Assembly (NCBI GenBank): GCA_016801885.1
Contig: CM028884.1
Span: 24,801,005-24,865,004 of the forward strand
DNA length: 64,000 nucleotides
From: Toxotes chatareus
Lineage: Eukaryota > Chordata > Actinopteri > Toxotidae
Direction of reading: 5' to 3'
The notes beneath the pieces were generated by a model. The model saw only the letters and a program-made list of their open reading frames with translations, was not told where the DNA came from and ran no database searches. The position numbers were made by a program, and so were the translations under genes. Below, in pieces: positions 1 through 12,560 of the stretch. Position 1 is the first letter of the stretch, and every line of letters begins with the position of its first letter.

Positions 1-31
1 TCCAGCGCAGCCCGCCCTCATACGTCAGCGG

Positions 32-36
<5 letters not shown>

Positions 37-64
<28 letters not shown>
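37..64. repeat. poly(A) run, 28 bases
   Basis: A homopolymer of 28 A directly follows a short CpG-containing sequence at the left edge. It could be a retroposon tail or slippage. It would lie in the first intron if the candidate exon at 81-240 is real. Confidence 0.9.
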
Positions 65-65
<1 letters not shown>

Positions 66-80
66 TGGCGGGAAACTCAC

Positions 81-240
81 CTGAGCGAGAAAAACGTCCT
101 GGAGATAAAGTGTCACAGCTGAGTCTGGCGCGTGGGATCGGGTCTGGAGTATCCGGTCCACCTGCAGCAGGTGAAGTCCTCCGCCTCCTCCCGCTCTGAG
201 CCGCGGGTTTAGCCGAGCTGATACCTGACCACCTTTCCTT
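81..240 (-). other. candidate first (non-coding) exon of a minus-strand gene leaving the window
   Basis: On the minus strand a consensus splice donor (ctcag|gtgagt) falls at 81/80. It is preceded by about 150 bases that are richer in CpG than the surrounding AT-rich DNA. No start codon with a coding-looking frame is seen, so it would be a 5' untranslated exon, with the rest of the gene left of the window. The support is only a donor plus local composition, so this is weak. Confidence 0.25.
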
Positions 241-1119
241 TTGGTTTGGGGGTGGAGGTAAAATCAGACATGGACTCTGTGTGGTTCCTGTTCCCGGACC
301 TGACTCCTGACACCTGTGGAGGTGTCCGGGTGAAAACCTGGAGCGGAGCTTCTGAAATCAGGACAGAAAAATGAAAACACACCTGGATTATTTTCTCCTG
401 TTTAGATTTTGTTCTGTCAGGAACCAAAACGAAAATGATTCATTTTATTAAACAAATAAAGCAATAAACACTGAATTAATCAGTTAATCTGAAAACATCC
501 CAACTTCTCAGGGAAAATGTGACAAATTCAAAACTGAGGAAACAGTGAATGTTCAGTTCAGAACCTGGAAGCTGAGAATGTTTGATGCCTTTGTTTCAGA
601 GTGCAGCTTTGGACCGACTGTGGTCGTGGTCGAGCAAGGCACCGATCCACCCCAGCTCCCCGGGCAGGCAGCCCTCTGCCTCAAAAGCAGATCACTGCTC
701 CACTGTTAAACTGAATGAATCAGGATTTTAGAAATACTGTGAACTGAATCCCTTATTTTATTTATTACATTTAAATTTTGAGGACGATTTTGAGAACTGC
801 TGAGGACGATCATGTGATACAAGTGAAAGCTCTGGAGCAGTCACTCAACAGACCCTGTGGTCAGTGTGTTTGTCAGCAGTATCAGGGTTTGGGATTTTAT
901 AGGATGCAAAACAACTTGTAAAAAAAAAACAAAAAATGAAATAAAATCAGAGGAAACTGAATCCTCAAACACCCAGATTTCAAACAGTGTTGTCAAATTT
1001 GTAGTTTTGGGTTTAAGACGTCGTAGGACAAGTCGTGTGTCTCCAGCTCTTCACGGAGGCAGCTGTGATTTCCAGCTTCTTGACTCCGAGCTGGTGAAGT
1101 GCTCCCTGCTCGGCCTTGT
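241..1119. other. non-coding stretch with an interspersed-repeat-like fragment
   Basis: No exon is supported here. Around 625-690 the phrase gagcaaggcaccgat followed by ccccagctccccgggc resembles a segment widely dispersed in fish genomes (LINE/SINE-associated). The family cannot be named from this fragment alone. Confidence 0.4.
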
Positions 1120-1440
1120 TTCTGATTTGCTTCTTCATAAATGCAGCCAGTCGAGTGAGAATCCATGAATATCTGCAGCCCCGCGTCACTCGGGATAACA
1201 CTCCATAACATTTTGGCCGGGGCCTAATTATTCCATTTGCCTGGACCTGGATGCCATTTAGATGCAAGGTAATTCAGCGTGGTATAACTCAATTAAATTT
1301 CTCCTGACTGGGATTTATGGAACATCAATAGCTCCTCAGTGGGACCAATGGGAACGCTCCTTATTTATCCCCAAGTCCTCCTGATATTGCATTTCTGCAG
1401 CTCAATTAAATACACGAGCAATGAGAATGTTTCACAAGTC
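1120..1440. promoter_or_regulatory. candidate conserved non-coding element
   Basis: A high-complexity block with several homeodomain-type cores (aattatt, ctcaattaaat twice) and long runs without simple repeats, unlike the repeat-laden flanks. Short ORFs on both strands have no recognisable protein content. The regulatory reading is an inference from texture only; no conservation data were available. Confidence 0.35.
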
Positions 1441-2739
1441 TGTAATGAGGAAAGACAGGACCACCCTCCTCCCCCCCTCACCCCCCTCCACCCTCCTCCA
1501 CCCTCCTCAGTCTGCAGACTGTGCTTTCAGAGCGTGGTGGTGAATTAGCGGGAGCTCAGCTCTCTTTACCTCTAAGATTAACTTTTAAAAATGGAACAAA
1601 CTGTCCGCTGTGATTGGACCAGGGACCGTCTGACACCTCTTCATCAAACTCTTCACCCGGTGGACGACACACATACGTCACGTGTTCACATTCAGTGTGA
1701 ACACATGATGTGATCAGATTCACACGATCACAAAACACCAAACCGTGTGGATCTGGTTCCATCAGCTGTCCAGTCGTCCTTCAGTCTGAGTGTAAACGTC
1801 TCAGACTGCAGCACTCAGCTTCCTCAGACGCTACATCAGGTCTTTGCTCACCTGGGACAATATCACACCTGTGGATGGGAGACTGAACAGGCACAGGTGT
1901 GCTGTGCACTGTGACCAGGTTACTGTGGGATTACTGTGTCAGTGTGTACAGTGTTTTTTAAGCTGCTTCCTGCTGAAGCCGAACACGACAACACTGAGCT
2001 CAAACTTCCTCAGACTCAGATTTAAAGGTTTCAGAGCTAAACTCACTGCAGCTCTCTGTGAATCACTTGACTTTCACAAGGTTAGTGAGACAAACACGTC
2101 CTGTCTGAGGTCAAAGGTCAGAGGTCCCTCTAACACCGTCTGACAGGCTTTCAGTAGGTGATCACGCTGCTGTGTCTCAGACTTCAAAGTCCAGTTTCAT
2201 CTCAGACAGAAGGTAAATGTTTCAGCTGAAGCTGAGTCCTGAGTCTTGTCTCTTTCATTGCGAGGGACAAAACGTTGGGGACGATTCTGCTCTTTACTGG
2301 AGGAGGGAAATTTAACCTGTGTACGTTTGGTGTAAGCAGTGAGTTTGTCGTCATCTATGGAGTCTTTCTGTGTCCTTGTTTATTTTCCATGATCCTGATT
2401 AGTACAGTTAAAAAAAGTTTATCTTCCATTTTCTCTCTGAATTTTAATTCTGTGTCAGATTATTTCTGATGGATTTAAAACATTAAATCCATTTTCACAT
2501 CTTAAACCTTCACAGAAACAGTAAAAGCTCGAGTTTCACCAGTTTCTGGTTTGTTTTGAACAATACGACAAAATGAGACTGAACTTCTGGTAAAATTCAT
2601 TTGGTCACGTTTGAAGATTTGTTTCAAACCTGGTCAGATGTGTGTGTCCCCGCTCGCTCATCAGCCACTGTGAGAGTCAGTGTGATAAATAAACAGGATC
2701 AGACTGAGTGATGGAGACGCTGGAGCTCTGAGCGGAGTC
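1441..2739. other. non-coding stretch, nothing recognised
   Basis: Ordinary intergenic composition. A C-rich run of ccctcc/ccaccctcc units sits at about 1463-1508. The short open frames here show no family motif and no plausible splice pairing. Confidence 0.5.
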
Positions 2740-3480
2740 AGTGTGAATCTGCAGAGCGATGTGTCGCTGAACATCCCGCCGACGCACACGACCACCAATT
2801 ACAGCCTGTTTTTGTTTCAGAGCTCATTGTAATTAATGACCGTGTGGAGCGCCGCTATGAGCTTCTCAAGTGCTTCACAGATAAAAGCCGTTTGGCATCT
2901 GGGCTCCGCTGGCGTCGAGGCGGCTGCTTCCAGGAGCCGCTGTCGTCTCCACCTCTCTACTGTATGATACCATGAATATTTAATTAATAATTAGTCATGT
3001 AATTCCTCCTCAGGAGTTATTATCCCTCAAACTGGTTTGTGAATTTAATTATTAGCAGCCTTTTTGTTTCCACGTCCCCTCATTACTGTCAGGATTGATG
3101 TAACATAAACTTCATTAAAAATTAAAGTGGGATTCTTTAATTACGAGGCCGCCCTCGCCGAAGCCAGAATTAGCCAACTCAGTGATGTGCAAATGAGAGC
3201 ATTATTTAAGAAACATGCTGGAAGTAGTTATGCTAATTCGCCGGGGTTCACAGTGGCAGACCTTTCCACTCGCGGTTGCATATTCATTAAATGCACTATG
3301 CAAATTTAATGTAGCAGCCTTAGTAATGCCTTGTTAATTTATTCAGATTTATTGAGTAAGACTTGTAAAATGTACCAATTTAATTAGCTCATCTCCGCGG
3401 ATGGCGGGCGGTGATCGCTGAGCTTTTTAAAAAGACGCGTCGGAGAAAAAAGAAACATCACAGACTATCATGTTTTACAA
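2740..3480. promoter_or_regulatory. strong candidate conserved non-coding element (enhancer-like)
   Basis: About 740 bases of complex, repeat-free sequence dense in homeodomain and POU-type motifs. These include aattaatgacc, taattaataattag, tttaattattag, octamer-like tgtgcaaatgag near 3187, and atgcaaattt near 3298. The 60-codon frame at 3127-3309 lies wholly inside the block and has no signature of its own, so I read it as fortuitous. Texture and motif density are typical of vertebrate developmental enhancers. Which gene it serves is not visible in the window. Confidence 0.5.
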
Positions 3481-4689
3481 TTCACAGGCTTTAAAGGGGG
3501 ATATTTGCCGCACTTATGGGGATGCTCGGAGAGAAATCACTTAAACTGCTCGTCGTGTTCCCGGGAGGAGGATGGAGGAGGAAATGAGGCCGTCTCCTCT
3601 GAGTGAAGGCTGAGTCCACAGCTCTAATGGCTGAAACGACGCCGGGGAGGACGTTAGCTCAGCATTCGGGTCGACCCCGGAGGTGTTTACCGACGGGCAG
3701 ATCCCAGGGCACGACGCCGAAACACCACCAGAGGAGACATCAGACCCAGAACTCACAGCGTCTAACTGCAAAAACCACTAAATTATGTCCCCTGTCCTTT
3801 CATTTACACTTCCCTTCAGACGGCACAGGAGAAGGTCACAGGGTCAGGAAGACTCAGTGCTGAGGTCAGGTGTCCTGTGAATACCTGGGAACGCAAATCT
3901 GTCATTTAGAATTTTAACTCAGATCACCTGACAGAGAGGAGAAGAGAGGAGGGAAAGAATGAAGTCAATTAGAAAACAGAGGACAGGGAAAGGACAGGGA
4001 GAGGACAAGGAAAGGACAGGGAGAGAAGAAATGAAGGGAAGAAAAGGGAAAAGAAGGGGAAAATGAGTAATGAGGTAAACAGGTGAAAAGAAAAGACAAA
4101 CAAGTTGGAAATACAAGGTTTCTACTTCACAACAGCCATAATGAAATCACAGAGCTCATAAACCAAAATGTGTTGTTACTCCATCTTGTTCAGTTTATCA
4201 CACATACGTATTTACTGCGAATTAGCTAATATTAGCATGCTAACATGCTAAACATTATGACAGATAAACATTAGCATGTTAGCATTGTCCCCTTAAACCG
4301 AATTTACTCAGAAACGAACATGACCTCAGAGAAAAGTTTGCAGCTCTCAGACGTTTCACCCTGCAGAGAATCGACTCGGCAGCTGATAAATCTGATAAGT
4401 TAATAAGTGTTTCTGCTTTGTGTCTCTGTTGATCCACAGCTCACAGTTCACTCACCTTCACATTTACCTGTGCTAATCTCCAGAGTATTTACTCTGAAAA
4501 TCAGAAGCTTGGTGGCTCTGTAGGATCATATATCAACATGTCACAGTCTGTCCTCAGATTTTCCTCCTGTGTTTCTGCGGCTGCTGTTGGGTTCTCGTCC
4601 TCTGCGGCATTAGGAGGAAACAGATTGGTGAATCAGTGAATTAAACCCACAGATAACCTGCAGGAAATCCCCACGGGCCGCCGCTCTTA
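3481..4689. other. non-coding stretch with a purine tract and a tgctaa-rich repeat
   Basis: Holds an A/G tract at about 3930-4070 with tandem ggacaggg-type units, and a fish-typical attagcatgctaacatgcta-like repeat at about 4225-4290. The tract's complement reads as a Leu/Phe/Ser-rich frame that I reject as coding. Confidence 0.5.
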
Positions 4690-5310
4690 CAGGGAGTTAC
4701 GGAGTTGTCTGAAAGGAAAATGGAATAACAGTCTTCTTTAAGGTCAAGATTTGCTGTGTGGGGCTCAGCTCAGACATAAATGCTCGGTAATACCGGGTCG
4801 GCTGATTGCTTTGCTCTCCAGACGATGTCAATTTTTGTCCCAGGAGCCGTGGGTGTGGTTGGTATTAAGGCGGTGGTGTGTCGAGGGCCCTTGTTGGCGG
4901 TGGCGTGTTGGCTGTCAGACGAGTCCAAAGCCCCGCTCTATTATCCGCCGAGCCCAGAGGAAGGCGGCTGGCAGCTCACAGAGTAATAGCACATTACATT
5001 CTTAATGTTTCTGATACACACTGCGCTCCTCGTGCAATCCTCCCGTGATCTCTCCACAACCTTTTTGTTTTCTTCCTGTTGTGGCTTTGTCACATCCCTC
5101 CGTCCTCCCCCGGTGTCTCGGCCTGGACTCGCCGGGCCGTGCCGCATTAATCACACCGGAGCGAGGAGCCGAGGGAGGGACGGCCGACAAGGAAGTCATT
5201 AGGGAGGATAAATCTGTTGTATTTACTCCTCTGTTATGCAATAATAAAGACAGAATACGGCGCAGGACAAACGGAAATAATGGTCTTTACACAGCGCACT
5301 CGTTTGGTTT
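4690..5310. promoter_or_regulatory. candidate conserved non-coding element pair
   Basis: Two complex GC-balanced blocks (about 4775-5000 and 5110-5300) with no simple repeats, containing gcattaatcacac, gtcattaggg and atgcaataataaag. Several overlapping ORFs on both strands match nothing recognisable, as expected for a constrained non-coding element read in six frames. The regulatory role is inferred. Confidence 0.35.
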
Positions 5311-7369
5311 GTGAGTCAGAGCGACTCATCTGAACAGACGCTGCGAGCGGGACGACGACCAAACACAGGAGGGACAGAGATTTAAGTGTTACTGTGTCTG
5401 ACCTCGGACGCTCTGATGGACGCTCCAGTGTCTTTACAAGCTCATGTCCACGTTCTTTAAACGCACAGAACAAAATCTACTGCTGATCCCAGAAACACCA
5501 AACCTGTCAGACTGAATTCTGGGTAAATGTGATAAAGTCCTTATGGAGTCCATTTCACGATGATGGTCCGTGTCTTCCACTGACCCCTGACCCCTGACCC
5601 GGGCTGACCCTGCCCCGTTGTCAAGCTGATTTTTCAGATAGAGTGAATGAATGAATGTTTTTAATGCTCGTTTTTCACCATTAATCTCTCTTTTCTTTGC
5701 ACGGTTAGTATTAAAGCCTAAAGAACGATGCCCAAACAAACGAGGTGAGGTGAGGACAGCGCCAGGTCAGGTCAAATTTTGTTGAGTGTCTTTTGGTCCG
5801 TTTTTCAGACCAATTTTTCTATCAATCATTATTTTATCAAATGACTGACAGAAAAGAAAAAGGAACTAATTCATTTCTGTTCTCTGTGCTACTTTTGATT
5901 TATTACACAGAGTTAGTGACTTTTGCCACGTCTGAGAAACCAAATAAACCAGCCGCCTCTCTGACAGTGTGTCGCTGTGAGTTTATGTTTGAATGAATGA
6001 ACAGTAAATCCAGATCTGAATGTTTACTTGTATACTTTCTGTTAACACTTATTGGTTCATTTTTTCCGTAGTCAGAGAAGATGAGCCTTTACTTTGTCTT
6101 TGTCTGTGCATATATTTGCAGCAGAACTTCATTTCTCTTGCTGGTGATTAAACAAATAAAAGCTGTCTAATAAATAAGGATTCAATTATCAAAAGATTAG
6201 CGTGTGATTTTGTTTTGATATTAACTTTGATTTAAACACAGCGCAGCTCTGTGCGGATCCTGTGTGCATGTGGTAATTAAATCAAAATCCTCTTCAAACA
6301 CATCACCCAAACCTCAGACTCAGATTTGGGAATCGTGCGGTGAAAACTCGGAGACTCGTGTTTGAAGGTGTTTTTCCAGGGCTTAACTATCACACACTTT
6401 AAATTAATTCAGAGGAAACTTCAATGAAACTGCAGCAGGAAAACAATCTCAGCCTCTAATCCATCCATCACAGAGGAGAGGGCAAAGACGGGCGTTTTTT
6501 TGTACAGACCCTGAATGCAGCACGGCTCCCTGGACTAACAGCTTATCATCGTCTGTTCCACTCTGATTAAAACTTTCTGATCACTGGGAGCAGGACGGAG
6601 TTTGACGGCTGTAAATCACACACTGAATTCTTCTTTCACTCACGAAATGAAGAATAAAGTTCGATGTTCTACCACACGGGGACATAGAGAGGTGGCTGGG
6701 GTGGATGGTGGACAAGCAAAGCACCAGAGACCAGGTTCACATCCCGAGTCCTGAGTGTGGTCTGACTCCGTCACTGTTTAACCATCTCTCCCGAACTTTA
6801 CAGAGAAATCCTGGTATGATTCACTCTGGAATATTCCTGAAGATTCACAGGACGCAGTAACCAATGAATTTACAGCTTCTGTCAACACTTTGCTTCACCT
6901 CCTCAGAATCAACTGGAAGAAAAGATGGAGGTCGATGGGACAAAGGCTCAGCTCTCCATACAACCTGTGTGATCTGAGGTTACAGCGATGGACCTGGATG
7001 TAGATCCATGATTCATGTAATGATCTCTACAACAGAGGTGAAGAGCACGACACACAGCTCTCCCCAGAAAACCAACAGCGTCTGACGGCGCCCTCTAAAG
7101 GCTGTGGTAACTCACACCAGATCCTGCTGCTCACTAACAGCCAGCACTGGTTTCTTTCAGCCGTAACCACCATTGTTCACCGTTATCTTTGCCTAAATCC
7201 CACCAAACCTCAGGCAGTCACACTGGAAATCTGATTTATTTCCCACCAGTCCCGGGTAACGGGGCTGAAGTCACAGACAGGCGACGTGTTGTTGTTGTAA
7301 AGGGAACAAACGATTCACAGTGTTTTGTTGTTTAATTTGGAGGATTTTCTGTAGAAGAGACAGAACACA
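5311..7369. other. non-coding stretch, nothing recognised
   Basis: Intergenic sequence without supported exons. A short run of tgacccctgacccctgaccc repeats is at about 5580-5610. At 6690-6750 there is a ggttcacatcccgagtcc phrase resembling a degenerate tRNA B box, perhaps from a tRNA-derived SINE. Confidence 0.45.
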
Positions 7370-8080
7370 CCGAATGAGCCGTATTTATTCTACACTGCAA
7401 ACAGCACCGGGGGCGATCGGTATCGGGCCAATTACTCACAACATCATCATTATTCATTTGAAATGTGCGAGCAAATTCTTCCACTTATAAATCTACAGAA
7501 GCTCCGAGTGTTTGATGTATTTTTGCAGGTGTAAAGCAAAATAAGTGCGAGTGGATGCAGAATCAAGATGAATGCCGAGCGCAGACAGACGGCAGCTGAT
7601 GAAAACTCGGCGGGAGGCCACTCCATCTTAACATGGCCGTCCTGTGTCTTATGATATCTTATCATTAGTTTGCCTGACAGTGATGGAGCAGCCGGCGGCG
7701 CCCCCCCCCCTCAGCGCCACGAGCCGTGTATAAGAGTAACCTTCTTTCCATAATAATGGCCATTCGTCACTTCTTTAACTGTCAGAGGACGAGGGACGCA
7801 AACAAAGTGGGATTTAACAAGGTGTGTGCAGAGCCTGGAGAGATGGGGGGGGGGTCACCATTCACATGGTCCCCAACTGTTAGTGAAACAATCTGCCAGC
7901 ATTACTTCTCTGATGTGTTCAGGGGCCGTGGGACCAAAGAACAGCGATGGAACCGAATCGAGCCTGTTGTTGTTAAATACGACCGGGGAGGAAGTTCTCC
8001 ATTATCCTGCCGTGACGGGCCCCCGGAGACGGGCGGCCCTTCACAGGAAACATCTCTCCACAGGCCTGTGAGTCATGTGA
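7370..8080. promoter_or_regulatory. candidate conserved non-coding element
   Basis: A complex block with gggccaattactc, tcattattcatttg, atgatatcttatcattag and ccataataatgg. A 137-codon frame (7726-8139) spans its right half but contains poly-G slippage, no domain and no splice context, so it is treated as chance. The enhancer role is inferred from motif texture. Confidence 0.35.
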
Positions 8081-8799
8081 CTTTCACTCGTCTGCCAGTT
8101 CTTCTTCTGGCCGACTCAGGTTCAGTCAGACTGCGGTGACATCAGCGTCTAAATGAAATTAAAATGAGTTTCCAGAACCTGAACAACATGAAAACAATTA
8201 AAGAAGTTAAAACAAAGAACACAGATAAAAAGCATCTGTCAAAGCAGAAACACACAGATGATCAAAGTTTAAAGATCTAATGAAGATAAATGCAAAAACT
8301 GTGAAACATTCAAGTCAAACAATATTTAACAATGTTTAAGGCAAATGAAACAAATATGGAATAATAAATATAATTCTACAGCAAAGTCCATCAAATATTT
8401 CACATATTAAAACATATCAGGCATTAAAATGATTCATCTTCATTTCTACAAGAAATCTGTACAATATCTACAGAAAACATCTGAGCACACACACACACAC
8501 ACACACACCGTCTGCAGATAGGAGATGTCATGTTGAAGCAAACAGCTGTTCTTCATGTTCACTGGCCTCCATCATGGTCACATGTTCAGGTCAAACGGAA
8601 ACAGAAATCAGCTGTTTCCATCACACACTCAGGCTGCCGTGTGTGTGTGTGAGACAGATGGCAGGTTAATGAAGGCCTCGTGTGGCTGACACTTCAGTCG
8701 ATACAGTATTGGCGTTCCAGTTAAGCCGACAAACGAGCAGATTATTGTGTCGCCTCCTGTTAGTGAACAGATCGTTTAGAGCGGAGTCCGTCCATCCAT

Positions 8800-8853
<54 letters not shown>

Positions 8854-9879
8854 CTCTCACCATGCTGATCTTGTTGCTGCTGTATAATGTCAGTAATGAA
8901 CTGTTACCGTTTCAGGGTCAGTGTTCCTGTCATTATGTCCCAGTGGTCAATGGAGGAACTGCAGCTACAGCCCAGCTGACAGCTGGACGTCTGTCCATCT
9001 GTCCACCAGCGTCTTCAGCTTTTCCTCTCCGTGAAATAATTTCCTCGATGGCTCCTCCACACATTTACTCTAGAGTTTGGGCCGTGTTCTCAGACCCACA
9101 GAACATGTTCTCAGGATGACTCCTCCAGCTGATCCCGGTGAGAACACACGTGTTTCAGACGTGTTTCGTACGTGTTTCTGGCCGAGATGCCGCCGGCGTT
9201 CAGGGTCTGTCTCACTCTTCAGCTGCCCAGACAATGTTCATTCACAGCTGTGTTTGCTGTAACGATTTGTGAGGGAAATGCTTATTGGGTGAGTCTGCAT
9301 CACATGATCCTGCGTTACGCCAAAACCTGACAGCTGCGAAGCACATTTGTTCACGTGTCGGTCGAGACAGGGGGAATGATGTGATGAACATGTGGAAGCC
9401 ACTGGAAAGAGGACCTGAGTCAGCAAGTTAGATTTGGCGTTAATTACTCAGTGTGTGATAATGATTAGAAATCATGTTCAGCTCTGTGAGAGAAATGTGA
9501 CGCCACATAAATGATGTTTCTTACCAACATTACGAGGAAACGTTCATTCGTGACGTTTCACTTGATTTCCTCGTGGCAGCAGCATCGTTGTCTAACCTCT
9601 GAATATAAACCGAGGGAGGGTCCACTGGACTCAGCATCATGCAGCTGGTCCACTAAACTTTGTGGTCCCTGTGGTCCAGTTTGGACTGGAGGTTTGATCT
9701 GGACCAGGTCCAAAGTTTAGGACCTGTGAAGACCTGTGCTGCAGCCCTCAGTTCGTCTGCGGTCTCTCCTGACTCTGACCAATCAGACGCTTCCTCTCCC
9801 TCAGATGTGTTTCAGTCCCAGCGGGCGTCGATCGCTCTGTGTCTGGTTCTTCGTCTCTGCTCGTAGCCGCCGCCGCTCG
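8081..9879. other. non-coding stretch with CA repeats
   Basis: Contains a (CA)n at about 8485-8509 and a longer pure (CA)n at 8804-8851. The rest is ordinary intergenic sequence with no supported exon. Confidence 0.5.
8804..8851. repeat. (CA)n microsatellite
   Basis: About 24 uninterrupted CA units. It generates spurious Thr-His or Cys-Val reading frames on both strands. Confidence 0.95.
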
Positions 9880-10100
9880 CTGAACAATGAGCAGTGGTTT
9901 AGATAAAGACAGATAGTCTCAGTCTGACGATGTGTCTGCTGCAGCACACGCTTCAATGAGATCACTTGCTCAATGCGACAGGCGTGACTGAGGCCGCCGC
10001 CGCCGCCGCCGCCATCATCACGAGTTGACTGTCGATGATATTTACCCGAGAGCCATTTGAATAAAGAGCAGGGTAAGATTCACTGCTCTGACTGTTAGAC
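9880..10100. promoter_or_regulatory. candidate conserved block containing a (GCC)7 repeat
   Basis: Complex sequence with aacaatgagcagtgg and agatgatatttaccc-type words. A (GCC)n trinucleotide repeat lies at about 9993-10013. The regulatory role is inferred only. Confidence 0.3.
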
Positions 10101-10949
10101 ATGGAATTTAATGTTTGTGGTCTGAGAGTTGAGTCCGAGTGAAGTCGTCAGCCACAACTCGATCCCGACAGAGCTGCTCGTCTCTGCAGACGCTGTGAGA
10201 CGTTTTACTGTCAGAGGACAGAAGAAGAAAACTGCTACACGACTGCTTCATTTATCCATGTGTCCCTGTGTGCTGTTTGTGTCCTGGTCTTCACGTCCTG
10301 TGCCAGAGATTTTCTATTTGAAAAAATAATCAACACATGAAAGAAAGAATCGAATGGTTGTCTACAGCCCTCACAGACTTTACTCTGTTCAGGAATGCTC
10401 ACGAATCCTAAAAAAAACCCCAAAAACCACAGTGCAGTCGTATTTGAACATATTTTAGGTGAAAATGTACACGGCAAAGTTTCTGTTTCCCAGCTTCACC
10501 TTCTCTGATTGGTCTCAGCCACAACGTCTCCTGTACTCGCTCTAATCTTTGTCTCATCACTTTGACATGTGTCCACCAGGTTTTATCTCAGGACAGTGAA
10601 ACTGAACCCTGCTTTCAGTCTACTTCACTGTTTCTGAATCAGAATCAGAGTTAATGTGAATATTTACACTGAGGTCACAGTTCAGACCTGCAGCAGTTCA
10701 TCACGACCCTACAGACCTGATCAGACCTGGGACTCGGTCCCTGTGATTCCCTCAGAGATCTGAAACCTCTCTTTATTCGGAGCTGACGGTTTAAACTGGC
10801 AGAGCTCATGGACTCCAGCCTGGTAACTTTTCATGAAAATAGATTTCAAGTTGAAACTGTGATTTAATTTCGAGCTGAATAATGACTCGATCTGCTCAAC
10901 ACTGACTGAGCAGTGACAGAGGAGATGAATTCATCGGCCTGCAGGAGGA

Positions 10950-11260
10950 AAGCTCAGTCTGCTCTTTCATTAGTCTTTAGGGCCATTTAACTCCAAACTC
11001 AGAGGGAACACAGAGGATGAGCGCAGGCCTGGCTGCCTCGCTGTGATTGATGCGTCTGATTACATTCATAAAATACTGTGAGAGGAGGTCGGTGGTGTCA
11101 TGTATGAAGAAATGACTTACAACACCAGTTATCTCAGACCGGAGATTTGGCTGTGCAGTGGAGTCGGTGCCATTATGGAGACAAAAGCCGAGCGTAGCGT
11201 AAAAGAAAGTTAATATGTAATTTGCTGCGGTTTGTTAGGTGACCACAACTCAGAGGAGAC
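10950..11260. promoter_or_regulatory. candidate conserved non-coding element
   Basis: A repeat-free block including tgtgattgatgcgtctgattacattc, gccattatggagac and gttaatatgtaatttgc-like words. HOX/PBX/MEIS-type cores (tgattgatg, tgattaca) are visible. There is no ORF of interest. The functional reading is inferred. Confidence 0.35.
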
Positions 11261-11968
11261 AGAGATGACAGGAAGGAAATCCCATCAGCCCGCCCTCTAA
11301 AGCTCAGAGAGGATTTACAGGTTCATCGTGTCAGAGAATAATGGCACCATCTGAAAATGCTGCTTTCAAAGGAAAACACGTCACAGCTGTGGATTATTGA
11401 TTACTGATCTGTATTTAACTGTTAGCAGTGTTTTATAGTGAGTCAGTCACAGTCTGTGTGTTTGCTGCTTCAGACACTGAGGGATGTGCAGAGTTTTGTC
11501 ACACCTGGCTGTATCGACCCAGCTCTTCGTACACGGCTGCCGGGTTTTTCCGGGTCAGAACCAGCAGTAAATCTCCCACAATGCTTTGCCTTCATGATCT
11601 GCTGCTGTTAAAAGAAGAGATTTGAAGCTTTGATTCCATTTTAAAAAACATTTATTTTAATGCACATATTTGAAAATCTGTAGCTAAAATAAGTTTAACG
11701 AGTCTTTAAAGTTGCAGTTTATTCAACATCAACAGTGAATCTGTCTGAAATGTGCTGAGCTCAGAGTCTGAAAACCAAAGAAGATTTAACTGTTCAGTAA
11801 CTTTGGTCAGATGATCAGCAGTGATTCACCTTCAGAGGCCTGTGAGCCAGGTGTGAGCCACACCTGGTTTTAGGGTCCAGGTTAGACTCAGCCTTAGATT
11901 AGGGTCAGAGTGAGGGGCTGGGGAATGCATTATGTCAATTAGTGTCCTCACAGCTAAGGCAAGACAAG

Positions 11969-12560
<592 letters not shown>

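Noticed and set aside
3127..3309. 60-codon frame inside the strongest conserved block, with a protein-like composition
   Set aside because: No initiator or splice context. The block extends well beyond the frame on both sides at the same texture, which fits non-coding constraint better.
6690..6750. Possible tRNA gene (B-box-like ggttcacatcccgagtcc)
   Set aside because: No A box at the right distance and no cloverleaf pairing that I could draw; at best a SINE relic.
7726..8139. 137-codon plus-strand frame, among the longest outside the repeats
   Set aside because: No domain, no signal peptide and a G8 run inside it; it overlaps a conserved-looking non-coding block with no splice partners.
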